In this document: piece after piece, positions 1 to 10,925 of the stretch | How the letters are laid out: each line of letters opens with the position of its first letter | Position numbering within the stretch: the stretch's first letter is position 1 | NCBI GenBank assembly: GCA_007449985.2 | Contig: VIIQ02000631.1 | Location: 371,501-435,500 of the forward strand | Length of the DNA: 64,000 nucleotides | Source: Desmodesmus armatus | Taxonomy: Eukaryota > Chlorophyta > Chlorophyceae > Sphaeropleales > Scenedesmaceae | Reading direction: 5' to 3' | Notes under the pieces: generated by a model | What the model was told of the DNA's origin: nothing | Databases searched by the model: none | Seen by the model: the letters and a program-made list of their open reading frames with translations, nothing else | Made by a program: the position numbers and the translations under genes

Positions 1-462
1 ACAGCATCACACAGCACCACATCACACTAGGGTGATGTTTGACCAAGACGCTGCAGGTGGTTTGCTAGGCTGTGCTTTCGTTGTGCTGCCGACCCCAGCA
101 TGACATGCAGCTGCATTCTGGTTGCAAAGTCACCACTTTGCAGATTGCGCAGTGCCACAGAGCATCACACTTGCCAAGTAACATACAGAGATGGCTGCTG
201 CTGGGCATACGGCAGGCATACACAAGCAGGCTAGTGTGGTGGACATCCTTCCACATGGTGGGTGCTGAGCAGCATACCAGGGAGTATGCCTCATTGACAA
301 TTCTGCAGGCAGGCAGCGCAGCAGCAGCCGTGTCAGGTGGACTGCCCTGCAACCTTGCGGCTGATGATCACGACATGTTGCTGACAGACACGCATGTCGC
401 ATCGCACCACTCACGGAGTACTCAAACCAATATCTGAAGAGGTGACTGATCGCGCAACTCAC

Positions 463-991
463 CCACTGACAGTGTAGCCACTGAACAACGAGGCTGACAT
501 GGTGAAGAACCACACGATGGTACCCAACCCCATGCCTGCCATGTAGTGCTCCTGGACCTGTGGGAGCCAGAGGGAGCAAGAAAAGAATGAGAGGGAGCAG
601 TGATGGCAGAGCAGTGCACCGTCATCAGGTATGTGTCGTCAGGTATGTGCGCGGCCAGGAGGGCAACAGCGCAGTCTTTCTGGCTGTCGGTCTTGTCTGT
701 TGTGATGCAGGCCCATGCCCCCTGTGGCTGCCTGTACTTTGCGGCGTATAACTGCTGACTGTTGCTACTGCTACTATTTCCTGGTGCTACTGCTGCTGCT
801 GCCAGCCTGGCAGTTGAGACTGCCGCCCACCGTTCGATCACACGCCAAAATGTCAGACAACATTGACCTACCGATTTCCCAGTCTTGGCGCTCTGTCGGA
901 GCGTCCGGAAAACGCCCCAGAAGCCTGCTACGCTGATCCCAAAGAGGTACACGACCAGCACAGCTATCGACACTTTATCAATGGAATCCAT
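463..991 (-). CDS. Sodium/solute symporter-like protein, 5' exons only (partial)
   Basis: Two exons are visible, 991-872 (40 codons) and 557-463, joined in phase 0 by a GT-AG intron; the gene continues past the left edge. Exon 1 starts at the ATG at 991 and encodes a short acidic/polar leader followed by a first membrane helix (VLVVYLFGISVAGFWGVF). Exon 2 reads VQEHYMAGMGLGTIVWFFTMSASLF and then SGYTVSG. A Y-x-A-G-x-x-L-G loop followed by a helix with S-A-S-x-F-S-G-Y-T is the layout of helices 1-2 of sodium/solute symporters (SSS/SSF family: proline, urea, acetate and related carriers). Seen: two membrane segments and the loop. Known: the family couples uptake to a sodium gradient. Substrate cannot be told from this fragment. 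I could not place the next exon in 1-462 with confidence. Confidence 0.6.
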
Positions 992-1851
992 ATTTACAGC
1001 TCTCACGAAGGGGACACTAAGGAAATCAGCTGACTTGGGGCAGCAGCAGCAGCAGCAGCACTGATCGCTGACAGCAATGGGCGAGTGCACGGCCGCAGCG
1101 CTTGTACTCTGAACGGTTTGAAGGCTGCTGAAGATTGTGTCGAGGTGCCTTGCAGTCCGGAAGGATTAACGCAGTCACAGTCAACGTCAATGACTAAACT
1201 TGACAGCAAGATCATCGCAGCTGCAGCGTCGGGCACTCATAGCGTGCTCGACAACAAACAACGCGATTGTACTTGGGAATAATACTTCATGACCCTTCTG
1301 TGCACTGTAAAGCTCCTTTCTGCACCCCACCGGTGGGGTACCCTCACTTGCCCCTAGTGCTGGGGACGCTGCATCTCAGCTGAGTTCACCCCCCCCCCCC
1401 GGCCATCCACATGCAGGTTGGTCTGACGGTTGATTTCTTGCTGAGCATGTGTAAATTAGACACTGGAAAAAATCAGCCATTCCCAGCACACTGGCGATAC
1501 AGCCATATCTAGGTCCAGGCGCCCCCCTGCGCCTGTTGGTAAAACACCTCTGCCATACACAGTACCCAAGACTTTACTACTTGCATTGGCTGCAATCAAC
1601 GCGCAGGCAGGGCTGACAAGCACACCATGAACAGCATAACAACCGTGGTACATGCCATGAACATTGGCTGTTACAACCACCTGTCAGGTGGCACACTGGG
1701 TGGTTTGTTCGCTCGAGGTGGCTTGTGACAATCCCCACCTATATTCCCAACGACAAAGAAGCAGATACACAGCAGTGGCCCAACAGCTTGCTGGTGCTCA
1801 AGCCAGGCCCAGCTCCAATCAGCAGTTCAACAGCTGAAACCATTATTTTTC
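992..1851. other. Divergent intergenic interval, symporter / sirtuin
   Basis: No supportable exon. It lies between the symporter start (minus) and the sirtuin ATG (plus), so it should hold both promoters. A CAG run at 1039-1060 falls just upstream of the symporter ATG and is probably its 5' UTR. There is a C homopolymer at 1388-1400. I see no convincing TATA box. Confidence 0.4.
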
Positions 1852-4800
1852 ATGGATGATTCTGGGTACTCGGGTCGCCTTCGTAAACGCAAGCGGGTGC
1901 TGGGCGATGGGTAAGCAGCAGGGCAGATGCTCAATCAGCCATCCCTTGCTGGCAGGCCTGTGCACACAGCCCCTCTGTTGGGTATCTCACATGCTTGTGG
2001 GACACCAAGGTTTGTGCCTGATTGGCTGTAGGGCCGAGGAGTCACTCAGGAGGCTGCTGGAGCTTACCGAGACCTGTGGCAAAATGGTGATTTTCTCAGG
2101 CAGTGGCCTGTCTGCCAACTCAGGTAGGCTGCAGGTTGAAGAGAAAGAAATGCTTACCACCTATTTGGATTAGTATACGAGCTAAGGATTGGCTTATCCG
2201 GCAGCTGCCTGTTAGCAATGTGCCTGTGCTGGGATGCTGCAGTTGACAGTGCTGCTGTACTGCTGTGCTGTGTGTCTAGGCATGAGCATGTTCACAACCA
2301 AGAACGGGCTGTATGAGCGTGCACGGAGCAAGTTCAAGATACAAGATGGCATGAAGCTTTTCAGCTACCCGTTTTACAAGCAGCGGCGCAAGGACCTGCA
2401 GGTGCGGCACGGCACCCACCAGGATCTTCATGACTACGTGTTATGAATCCATGGCAGCAACAGCAAGAAACATCCTGCATGGTGACCACGTCACTTTGGC
2501 ACACGTACTCATCTTTTTGAGCTACTTTACCACCAGTGCCTCTTCCGTAGTCTGTCCGGCAGCTTCAGCACACCCCTGCTGCCCTGTGTCGTGCTGGTGG
2601 CTACCTGGTGTTGCAGGCCTTCTTTGCCCAAATATACAGCGAGGCGCAAAGCAGCAGGGCAGCACCTGGCCATGTTGCTATCGCAGAGCTGCACAGGATG
2701 GGGCGGCTGCAGCGGCACTATACACTCAACATTGATGGGCTGGCTGCGGTGAGTCCAGCAGCTGATGCATCCAAGAGGAGGGAACATTGGGGGTTGCCTG
2801 GATCAAGCAGCGCGCTAGCACATGGGCCTCCTGCCCAGGTTTGGCACCTTGGTCTGACTTTCAGCAGTCGTTCCAAGTTTCCATGGTTCTCCACCAGCTT
2901 GGTGCATGCTGTGGGCTTAGGATGCTTGTGGGGTGCAGTGAGCAACCGTGTGTTTGGCGCACTAAATGGTTTCTTGGTGCTCAGGGATCGCTGTGCCTGC
3001 GGTGGTGTTTGTACAGGCGGTTGGCATGGACACCTGGCACCATGAGAACAACCCGGAAGGCAGCACTGTGGAGATGCATGGCAACATCAGGTCAGCAGAC
3101 CCTCTCCCCAAGCAGCAGGAGTCGTGACAGTACCTTGTGTGATGCTTTCACAGCCCCAGGACAGGATATGTGCCTGTTCAGCAGATGCCACTGCATACAT
3201 CATTGGTTTATATGTTGCATCTGGCGTTCAACTTGCAACGCGACTGGTGCCCATGCAGAAACTGCCCTGTTGGGTGTGCCGTCTGACTACTGAAACCAAA
3301 TTGCGCCGTGCTGTGCTGTGCTGCCTGCAGCTACGTGGTGTGCCCAGACTGCCATGCGGTTGAGCCCTTGACTGGTGCTGTGATGGAGACCATGAAGGCA
3401 TGCCAGCCTGTCATCTGCAAGGCCTGCAACGAGGAGGAGATGCGCTTCAAGGTACCGCACCCGTTGCTTGCTGGCTATCATTCTGGCTTGCGCTGACTGA
3501 TCGCCGTATCCATTTCTGCTGGTGAAACGCCTCAATGCAATGCAGTGTGTGCTGAGCATCAGCTGGTATGACAATCACATGCTGTTGTGGTCGCATTGTA
3601 GTCGCAGAAAGTTCTTGTGGCAAAAAAGGCACGTTGCGTATGTGACGTTGGTCACTGTGCTGATGCGTGCCGTCGTGTGCTGGTGTGATGCTGTGTGGCT
3701 TGTTAGCTGGTGACATGCCTCAATCGCAGCCTGTTGTCCTGCTCTTGGTGCTGACTGTGCAGTCCTGAGCCGTGGTGTGCTGCATGTGCTGCTGTATGAT
3801 GCAGCTTGTTGTCCTGCGCTTGGTGCTGACTGTGCTGTCCTGCGCCGTCGTGTGCTGCAGGTGATGCTGTATGACGATGAGCAGGGCGACTGCATCACGC
3901 CAGAGGATGTTTTTGAGCGGTTGGATGATGACCTGGCAGTCGCTGGTGCCGTCGTGTGGGTGGGCATCAGCTTTGAGCAGTCGGCTAGCACAGAGTACTT
4001 CAGGAAGGTGAGCATGGGGCTGGTGCAGTGTCGTTGGCCATGCTGGTGACGATCAGCTTCAGCAGGCATGCTTGAGTGACCATGCCAACCAAGCACCCAG
4101 ACATTGGGCAGACACCATCATGCCCTCCAGCGGCTTGATGTTGTGTTTTGGAAGCCATCACAGGGCAGCAAACCGTCGTGCAGGCATTGGTGGTCAGCAA
4201 GAGTGTGCTGACACTGGCGGTGTTCATGCCGTGTGTTGCGTGTCTCTGCAGGTGCGGCACATGCTGGCCAGTCATGGCAGGCTGCATGAGGTGACCCAGG
4301 TGATACTGAACCCCAGTGAGGAACCTACTTCAACGTCATCTCAACCATGAGCAATAAGGAGGATGTCAAGGTAGGGGGGCAGACACACAACTTGTCACAA
4401 GATTGGATGGTTGATGCATTGGCTGGATGCACTCCCTGTGTCTACACACGAGAAGGTGCTTGATACTGGCATAGCGAGCGGGGCAGCAGATCTGATGCCT
4501 CACTACGGGTGGCAGGCTGCGACCAAGCTGGTCAGCCTACAGCTTGAGCGTTTCAGGGTGTGTGTCGTTGAGGTTGTCACGGTGCTGCTGAGGACCCTGC
4601 CCCTTACAGCCTAGATAGTTTTTTGATGTACTCCCCAAGTTTGCAGCCAGCTCCAGCCGGGTTTGTCCGCGTGCTGACTGCGCCGTGTTGCCGTGTTGCC
4701 TGTGCAGGTGCTGGATGTGCGGGCCACCAGCGATGATGCACTGCCAAGCATGGTGCAGCACCTGCATCAGCTGGGCGGCACCTCCCCGGACTCTGCATCC

Positions 4801-6036
4801 ATGCAGGCAGCTACAGCAGCAGCCACAGCAGCAGCTGCGAGCAGGCGGCAGCGCACCTTGCAGCAGGAAGAGCAGCAGGCGCGGGCCGCACAGGAGGAGC
4901 ACTTGACCCCCAAAGCAGGCGGGCGGCGCAAGCGGCACAGTGGCAGTGCCATGGGGTCTCCTGTAGACTGTGCTGGGGCCGCAGCAGCCACGCACTCACA
5001 GCCGTGCGCAGCGGAGGAGGCAGGGTCTCCCAGCTATGCTGAGCTGGCTTCCATGGACAGCGCGGCAGCGGCTGCGCTGTCGTTGCCAGCAGCTGTGCAG
5101 AAGCACTTTGCACAGAAGCAGCTGCAGTTGCAGTTGCAGCTCGGCAGCAGCAATGGCGTGCATCCCGGCAGCAGCAATGGCGTGAAGTTGGAGGCAGAGA
5201 ATGGGGTACAGGCAGCGCCGCAGCAACAATCAACCCCAGCAGCAGCGGCAGTGGCAAGTGCGGCAGCAGGCCACCCATCTGGCGGCCTGCCTTTGGTGCC
5301 TAGCTCAGAGCAGCAGCTGGGTGGCCTGCAAAGCAGTGGCTTCCAGCAGCTGCTGGGGCAGCTGCAGGCTGTGCATGCGCTGCAAGCAGCCCTGGCAGGG
5401 ACAGCGCAGCAGCAGCAACCAGCAGCAGGAGTGGCTGGCTCAGAGGCGTTGGCGGCTGCCAGCCCATTGTTGGCTGCTGCAGCAGCAGCAGGCTTGCAGC
5501 TGCCGCAAACACCTGCTCAGCTGCCTGGCGTGGGCTCTGTGCTCGCGGCTGTGTTGGCCCAGCAGCAGGCGGCAGCAGCCCTGCAGGCAGCTCCATGCTT
5601 GTCAGCACCGCCGCTGCCAACGCAGCAGCCAGTGGCCAACAGCAACCCCCTCGCTGCTGCAGCTGCCCTGCTGGCAAGCTCACCAGCGACTGCGTCCTTG
5701 CTTCTCTCCAACCCCACAATGCTGGCAGCAGTTGCAGCAGCCAGCGCTGCCAATGGGCTGGGCAATGGCACAACCGCAGCACAGCCCCCGTCAGCAGCAG
5801 CTGTGCACATGCACAACGGAGCTGCAACAGGCGATGCCAGCGCATTGCCTGTGCAGAATGGCATTCAGCAGCCGGCGTCACCAAGTGCTGCAGAGGGCGT
5901 CCCCTTGAAGGTGGCAAAGACCAGCCCCCCAGTGCAGCCCATGCCAGCAGATGGTGCGCCCGCAGCTGTAGGCGTTGCTGCTGCTGCTGCTGCAGTCCCC
6001 AAGGCTGAGCCCCAGGCCGAGCCTGAGGAGCAGTGA
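1852..6036 (+). CDS. Sirtuin (Sir2-family NAD-dependent deacylase) with long Ala/Gln-rich C-terminal tail
   Basis: Nine exons: 1852-1910, 2032-2123, 2280-2401, 2617-2748, 3017-3090, 3331-3451, 3861-4007, 4252-4370, 4708-6036; about 731 residues. Sir2 enzymes use NAD+ to remove acyl groups from lysine. Motifs in order: basic leader with RKRKR (residues 10-14, nuclear-localisation-like), nucleotide motif GSGLSANSG (about 42-50), TLNIDGL (about 127-133, for the family's TQNID), catalytic-type HG at His156, a zinc ribbon C-P-D-C (164-167) and C-K-A-C (about 185), then VGISFEQS and LNPSEE. The usual PDFR after the NAD motif is replaced by a stretch with Met-Ser-Met-Phe. Residues from about 310 to the end are Ala/Gln/Ser-rich low complexity with no domain I know. 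Exon 8 is one base short: frame 1 reads to LNPSEEP at about 4325, and YFNVIST with the exon junction to VLDVRATSDD lies in another frame. This is either an assembly deletion or a disabling mutation. Confidence 0.85.
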
Positions 6037-6630
6037 ATCCTGCATGCGTGCTGTTGTTGCTGCCGAGTGCAGAAGTGTGTGCAACACATGTGCAGGTGAT
6101 CCTGCTGCAGCGTGGGGGTATGAACTGGGTGGAGTGTTCCTGTTTGTGGGGTTGGTGGTTCATGGACTCAGATGCAGGCAGTGTGACGTTTTTGACTTCG
6201 TGACAGCCTTGCTTGTATAGCTGACAGCATGATCACTAGCATTCACTGAGGTTGCCTATGCAGCAGCCACCCAACATGTGTGCCTGCTTTCTTTCAGCTG
6301 GCATTTCACATGGTCTGGAGTAAGATCTCTTGTGGTCTGCATTGAGATTTTGTGTCCGTAAGGACTTCTGTGGTCTGCAGCAACACCCTGTACGGAAAAA
6401 GACCCTTTGACTGAACTATTTGGGGATTGTGACGTGAGAGCAAGAGAGAATGCTTCACACCAGCTGCGATGCTGGACATGGCATGCTGTACACTCAGTGA
6501 TTGGGTCAGCAGTAGCAACTTTGGTGGCGAAACGTGGGGTGCATGGTGTTTGGTGGACTGGAGGTGGACATCTTGGCCATCACCACGGGTAGTGTCAACA
6601 ACAGCTTGCTGCTTGTGCCTGTTTGAGGCC

Positions 6631-6635
6631 TTACA
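6631..6635 (-). terminator. Putative polyadenylation signal TGTAA, OTU1-like gene
   Basis: Minus-strand TGTAA (TTACA on plus), about 430 nt beyond the OTU1-like stop codon. It lies upstream of the plus-strand sirtuin signal, implying tail-to-tail overlap. Confidence 0.4.
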
Positions 6636-6687
6636 GCAGGGCTTGTTTGTCTGACGCAAGGGGAGTGTGATCAATGTGGTGATACAA

Positions 6688-6692
6688 TGTAA
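6688..6692 (+). terminator. Putative polyadenylation signal TGTAA, sirtuin
   Basis: First TGTAA seen on the plus strand after the sirtuin stop codon, about 650 nt downstream. TGTAA is the usual chlorophyte polyadenylation signal. Confidence 0.4.
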
Positions 6693-7068
6693 CAGGGCAT
6701 GGTCACTCACAAGCACCCCTCGCCTTTATGCGAGGTGATCCAAACATACAATCAACGGTCAGAGTGCTCTGGCACTCCCCACATGTCAAGTGCTTGATCA
6801 CATCATGGTATTGACAGGGTGAACAGTGCAGTATAAAGCGGCAGCAACAACGCAGCTGCTGGCCATGGCGATGCTTTGCAGCAAAGCTTAGAAAGTGATG
6901 GTTTCTGCAGCAGGGCAGCGTTCTCTGACAAGCACCATCACAGTGAACACCACAGCAGAATATATCACGGCAGCAGCCCTTGCACTGCTCAGTACTCAGC
7001 CCCCTGGCCTCGTTAACCAGAGCCTCCTTGCACGACATTCCGAATACATCGGATGTATCCTGCACAGC

Positions 7069-10000
7069 TTAGTACTCGCTGAAGTTCTGGTGACCTGTTG
7101 CCTTGGCATGCTCCACGGCCTCCTTCTCCCCCTTGAGCCCTATCTGGCACACCCCACAGCGCAGGGTGAAGTTGGCAATATCTGTGAACTGCCGGGCCTG
7201 GTGGCAAGCCGCCACTAGCTGCTCTGCACCCGCTGCCGCCGTGGTTGCGTCTGCGCTGCCGACCTGCACGCACCAAGGCGCCACAACACCAATCGTTTGT
7301 CATCAAGGGCAGTACACACACTTATGGAGCAGAATGCCTGACTGCAACACTCCTCCTTTGCGTGTTATGAACCAGCACAGCTTCAGCACAGGATGTGGTC
7401 ATCGTGCCCAACCAAGCTTTTGCCCCAGCCGTGACCCCACCTGCAGCACTGTGATGTCCAGCTCCTCTGGCGCACCGTCAAAGGCTGCCACAGCCAGGGC
7501 ATCATAGTGGAGTCCATCATAGATCAGCATCACCCACTCTCCATAGCCCTCCTGCTCATTGTACCTGCACAGCACCCCAACACATGACAACTTCAGCTGC
7601 AGCAAAGTGCCTGGCAGTTGGTAAGCACTGTACTGTGTGTACCACCTTCCGCGCAGCGCGCATGTCACATGCGCCCTTCCGCAGGCTGTTGGAAGCCTGT
7701 AAGTGTAAAGGCATTTCAGTTCATAGACGGGCTCTACTAGCAGCATACCGGTGGTGGTACCACCACCACACAACAGCATGGGGGCAGGGCACAGCATCTA
7801 CCCAACCAGCCTACATAACCTGCTGTGACCCTCTTGAGGCACACAAGCCGTAACACCACGCACCTGTCACAGCGCTTTGTCTGGATGTCGTATGCTGCAA
7901 TGACCCGGCTGTAGTGCTTGGACAGGATGGACAGCTCGATGGCGCCACCCCAGTGCTTCTTGTCCAGGATCCAGGCCTGGTAGTCCTCATTCTCCTGGCC
8001 AAGGAATCCGTCATTGTAGGTCACTACAAGGGCCACACAAGAACAGACGATGATCGGGTGCGCACATGCATGATACCAACATGTCTTCACGAGGTTGAGG
8101 TTGCTGTTCGAGCTGAACTTGCTTGTCTCGACGGTGTGAAATAGACATATCTTTGCCAGCAGTAGCGGGATGCTACCGTTTGGGTTGCATGCCTGCGCTC
8201 AAACGGGGTCTGGAGGCAACCTTGTGCATGCGCACACAGCATGCATACAGCGCATCCGCTCTGCACCTGCTGGCCTGCCTACGCACCTGGGTCAGCTGCC
8301 ACAGCATCAGCAATGACCTTGCGCAGCTCAGCAGCCTTGCCGCGGTTGTTCTCCATGACATACCTGACATGTGGGACAATGGGGTCATGTGGGAGGGTGT
8401 GCTGTGCATCAGGAAGAGCCAACTGGCTTGTGTGGTGCAAAGCAGCCTGAAGCATGCAAGGGTTGCACCTCTCTGTAGTGTAATATGCAGTGCTCCTCTG
8501 GAGACAGGGTGTGCTTGCCGTGATACCTAGACCCCGCCCCCCCCCCCAAACCGTCCATATGGAAAACATGACAGGGAGGCGCAGCTTGCAGGCGCTGCGC
8601 TTTGCCCGGTACGTACCCTACTGCTGTGAACAGGCAGCTGTTGTCACTGGGGATCACGCGCCGCACCACACATGAGCCGTCTGGCAGCGCGATCGATGTG
8701 GGAGCAGGGCCCTTGCCTGTTGGACATGGAGAGGGAGAAGGAAGAGGCAGGCACGGGTGAAGCATGCGGCAGTGGAGTCACTGCCAGCGCAGTTCAAAAA
8801 CCGCAGGGGACCACAGAGTATGGTGCATAGTGCGTTTGTCACTGCAGGAAGAGGAGGCCCTCCTCCTACACGGTGTGTGCACGTGTGTTGACACGCAGAG
8901 TGCATTATGTGCTGACACGCTCATGACAGATGCAGGCAGGCGTGCATGGATATGTGAGGCATGTGGAGAGGGCCTAGTCCTGCTGCGTCAGCTGCCGAGG
9001 GCTGCAGCTGCCCAGCCTGCATGGATATTGCTGGCAATATGAAGCCAGCTGAGCTGCATGAAAGCCTTTCAAGGAGTCTACGCAGAAAACCCTTGGCAAT
9101 GAAAAACCTTGGCATTGATGCTCTGCTGAGTATGAGACATGCTGTGGTATGCTGAGCAAACCCACCTGCTGGTGTTTGGCCTGCGGCCGCAGGGGGGTGG
9201 CTGATGCTGGATCCTGCAGCAGGCTGCTGGGGGCGTGTCAGCTGGGGGCGTGCCTGCTGGTGCTGCTGCGCCTGCTGTGCTGACGCTGGTGTATCCTGCA
9301 GGGATGCTGCTATGGCTGCTGCCAGCATGGCATCCTCGTCGTCAGCAGCCTGCAGGAAACACCGGCAAAGCCCAGCACGCAGCAGATGGGGCGTCAAAAC
9401 TGGCCGTTTGCTGGAACGCAAGCATGGCTGGCTCCATGCAGGAGCCGCATGCACGCACTGCTGCTGCACAGCATTATAAGACACCTAAAGCCAACTGGGT
9501 TGATCAACCAAAAGATGAGCGTTTGAGATGCGACTACAGGACTGCTTAGGTCGGCGCACAAAGCAGCAACAAGTGCCAGGGTCGCGAAAGCAGTGGCTAC
9601 CACTACTAGTGCAGGGGGAGCTGCTGCCCTCATGCTCACCATAGCTGCATCATGCGAAATTCTCCCAACATCGTTGCTGTGTGCTGCTGGAGGTAGTGTG
9701 CTGGTTGCTGGCACTGGTGCTGCTGGTGTTGGTGCTGCTGGTGCTGCCTGCTCACGCACAGTAAGGCTGTCACCATTGGCTATGCCTATGCTGGCTACTG
9801 TCGCTGCTGCATCTGCAGACACCTGCACCACGCAGAAAGCATGCTTGTAGCTGAGAGCTCCTCACATATGCATGCATGAACAAAGAAGCAAGCAGCAGCC
9901 GCAAGAAGCTTGCTGTCTGGTTGCGACAGGCTCATGATCACCTGCAGAGGTCTGGGAGGGAACCCGCCCAACAGCTCTTGGCGCGACACCTCTATGCTGC

Positions 10001-10109
10001 AGTGTTCCTGTATCAAGCCCTGCAGCTGGCTGCATGTGGCTGACCCCTCTTCTTCAAGGGACACGGTTGACTGACCGGTGGGGTGCCTGATCCGTAGGTT
10101 CCAAACCAT
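7069..10109 (-). CDS. OTU1: OTU1/YOD1-type ubiquitin thioesterase (deubiquitinase)
   Basis: Eight exons close exactly in frame, giving 396 aa: 10109-9942, 9822-9640, 9349-9166, 8716-8617, 8363-8287, 8023-7864, 7564-7441, 7263-7069. OTU1/YOD1 is a cysteine protease that trims ubiquitin chains on Cdc48/p97 clients. Domains in order: an N-terminal ubiquitin-fold (UBX-like) segment from [12 protein letters not shown] (1 to about 75), a low-complexity Ala/Pro linker, a ubiquitin-interacting motif ([15 protein letters not shown], about 122-136), the OTU domain with SDNSCLF (nucleophile Cys206), [11 protein letters not shown] and [10 protein letters not shown] (His310), and a C-terminal C2H2 finger (C-G-V-C, then H-x5-H), ending in HQNFSEY. 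Human and yeast relatives have UBX-like, OTU and zinc-finger domains. The UIM between the first two is an addition to that plan as I know it. The start is the first ATG before the conserved ubiquitin fold. Confidence 0.93.
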
Positions 10110-10925
10110 TCTGCCAGTCTGGCTGTATCTGAGCAAGATGCTGCTGCTGGCTTGCCAACGGGTGTGCTGCAACGCTTGTTAGGTTGTGGGTATGTAGAGT
10201 TTAGCACTTTGAATGCTTTGAAACCCTGCTAACACAAAAAGAGGGCTCAGCCCGGCTGTTTGAAATGTCCGTTGTTGAGGTCGTTGTTGCCCGATACTTT
10301 CCAAGGGGCACAGGCAGTGCATCTAATGGTTCCCTTGTTGGTTAATATGTACACTACATGCACCGCATGCTCTCCTAAGCCTCACCTCATACCTACCAAG
10401 CTAAGCACAGCACCTTGCTCATGGATCCTGATCCTGGGGCATGAAAGCTCACATGTCAGGATGCGCAGGGGCCACTTACGGTTTCGCACTACAGCCAAGA
10501 TCGTTGTTGACTTTGGCCATTATCAATTGGTGAGACCTACTGCCTTGCATTGCACGCGGCCCTGTCGGTTCGGCTCCAGCAGCAGGACTTTTTTGAGCAA
10601 CCCGTCTGCCAGTACTTTAATTACAGGACAACCAACTATTCCGATGCCTCTTGAGGAGGGTAGGGTTAGTAACAACAGGCAATTTGACGATGATCTGGCG
10701 TTGGTGACGTGGCAGAGTGACCAAAACTCTCCTGATAAATTGCGACCTCGTCGTTTCTACCACCAAATTGCTGACTGACTTTTCAAAGCTTTTACATACG
10801 CGATTATATCGAGCGATCACATACTGGACTGCGTTTAGAACTGTGAAAACATCTTAGGACGTAAACTTCGATCACAGCCCCGTTGTGAGCTGAAGCAAGA
10901 CCTGTAGAGGAGGACGTCAATTACC
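10110..10925. other. Divergent intergenic interval, OTU1 / exon-repeat protein gene
   Basis: About 0.8 kb that probably holds both promoters. A 172-codon plus-strand open frame at 10260-10778 shows no family resemblance, signal sequence or splice support, and I do not call it. Confidence 0.4.

Larger units (their letters stand above)
6037..7068. other. Convergent 3' interval, sirtuin / OTU1
   Basis: No gene. It holds the 3' UTRs of the sirtuin (plus) and the OTU1-like gene (minus). The first TGTAA pentamers on each strand cross one another, so the transcripts probably overlap. Confidence 0.5.

Noticed and set aside
5201..6163. Large open frames on both strands within the sirtuin tail
   Set aside because: CAG/CTG repeats leave all six frames open. 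Only the frame continuing from VLDVRATSDD is spliced to the sirtuin domain.
10260..10778. 172-codon plus-strand open frame
   Set aside because: Composition and sequence look random, there is no motif or conserved family, and it lies where promoters of two divergent genes are expected.
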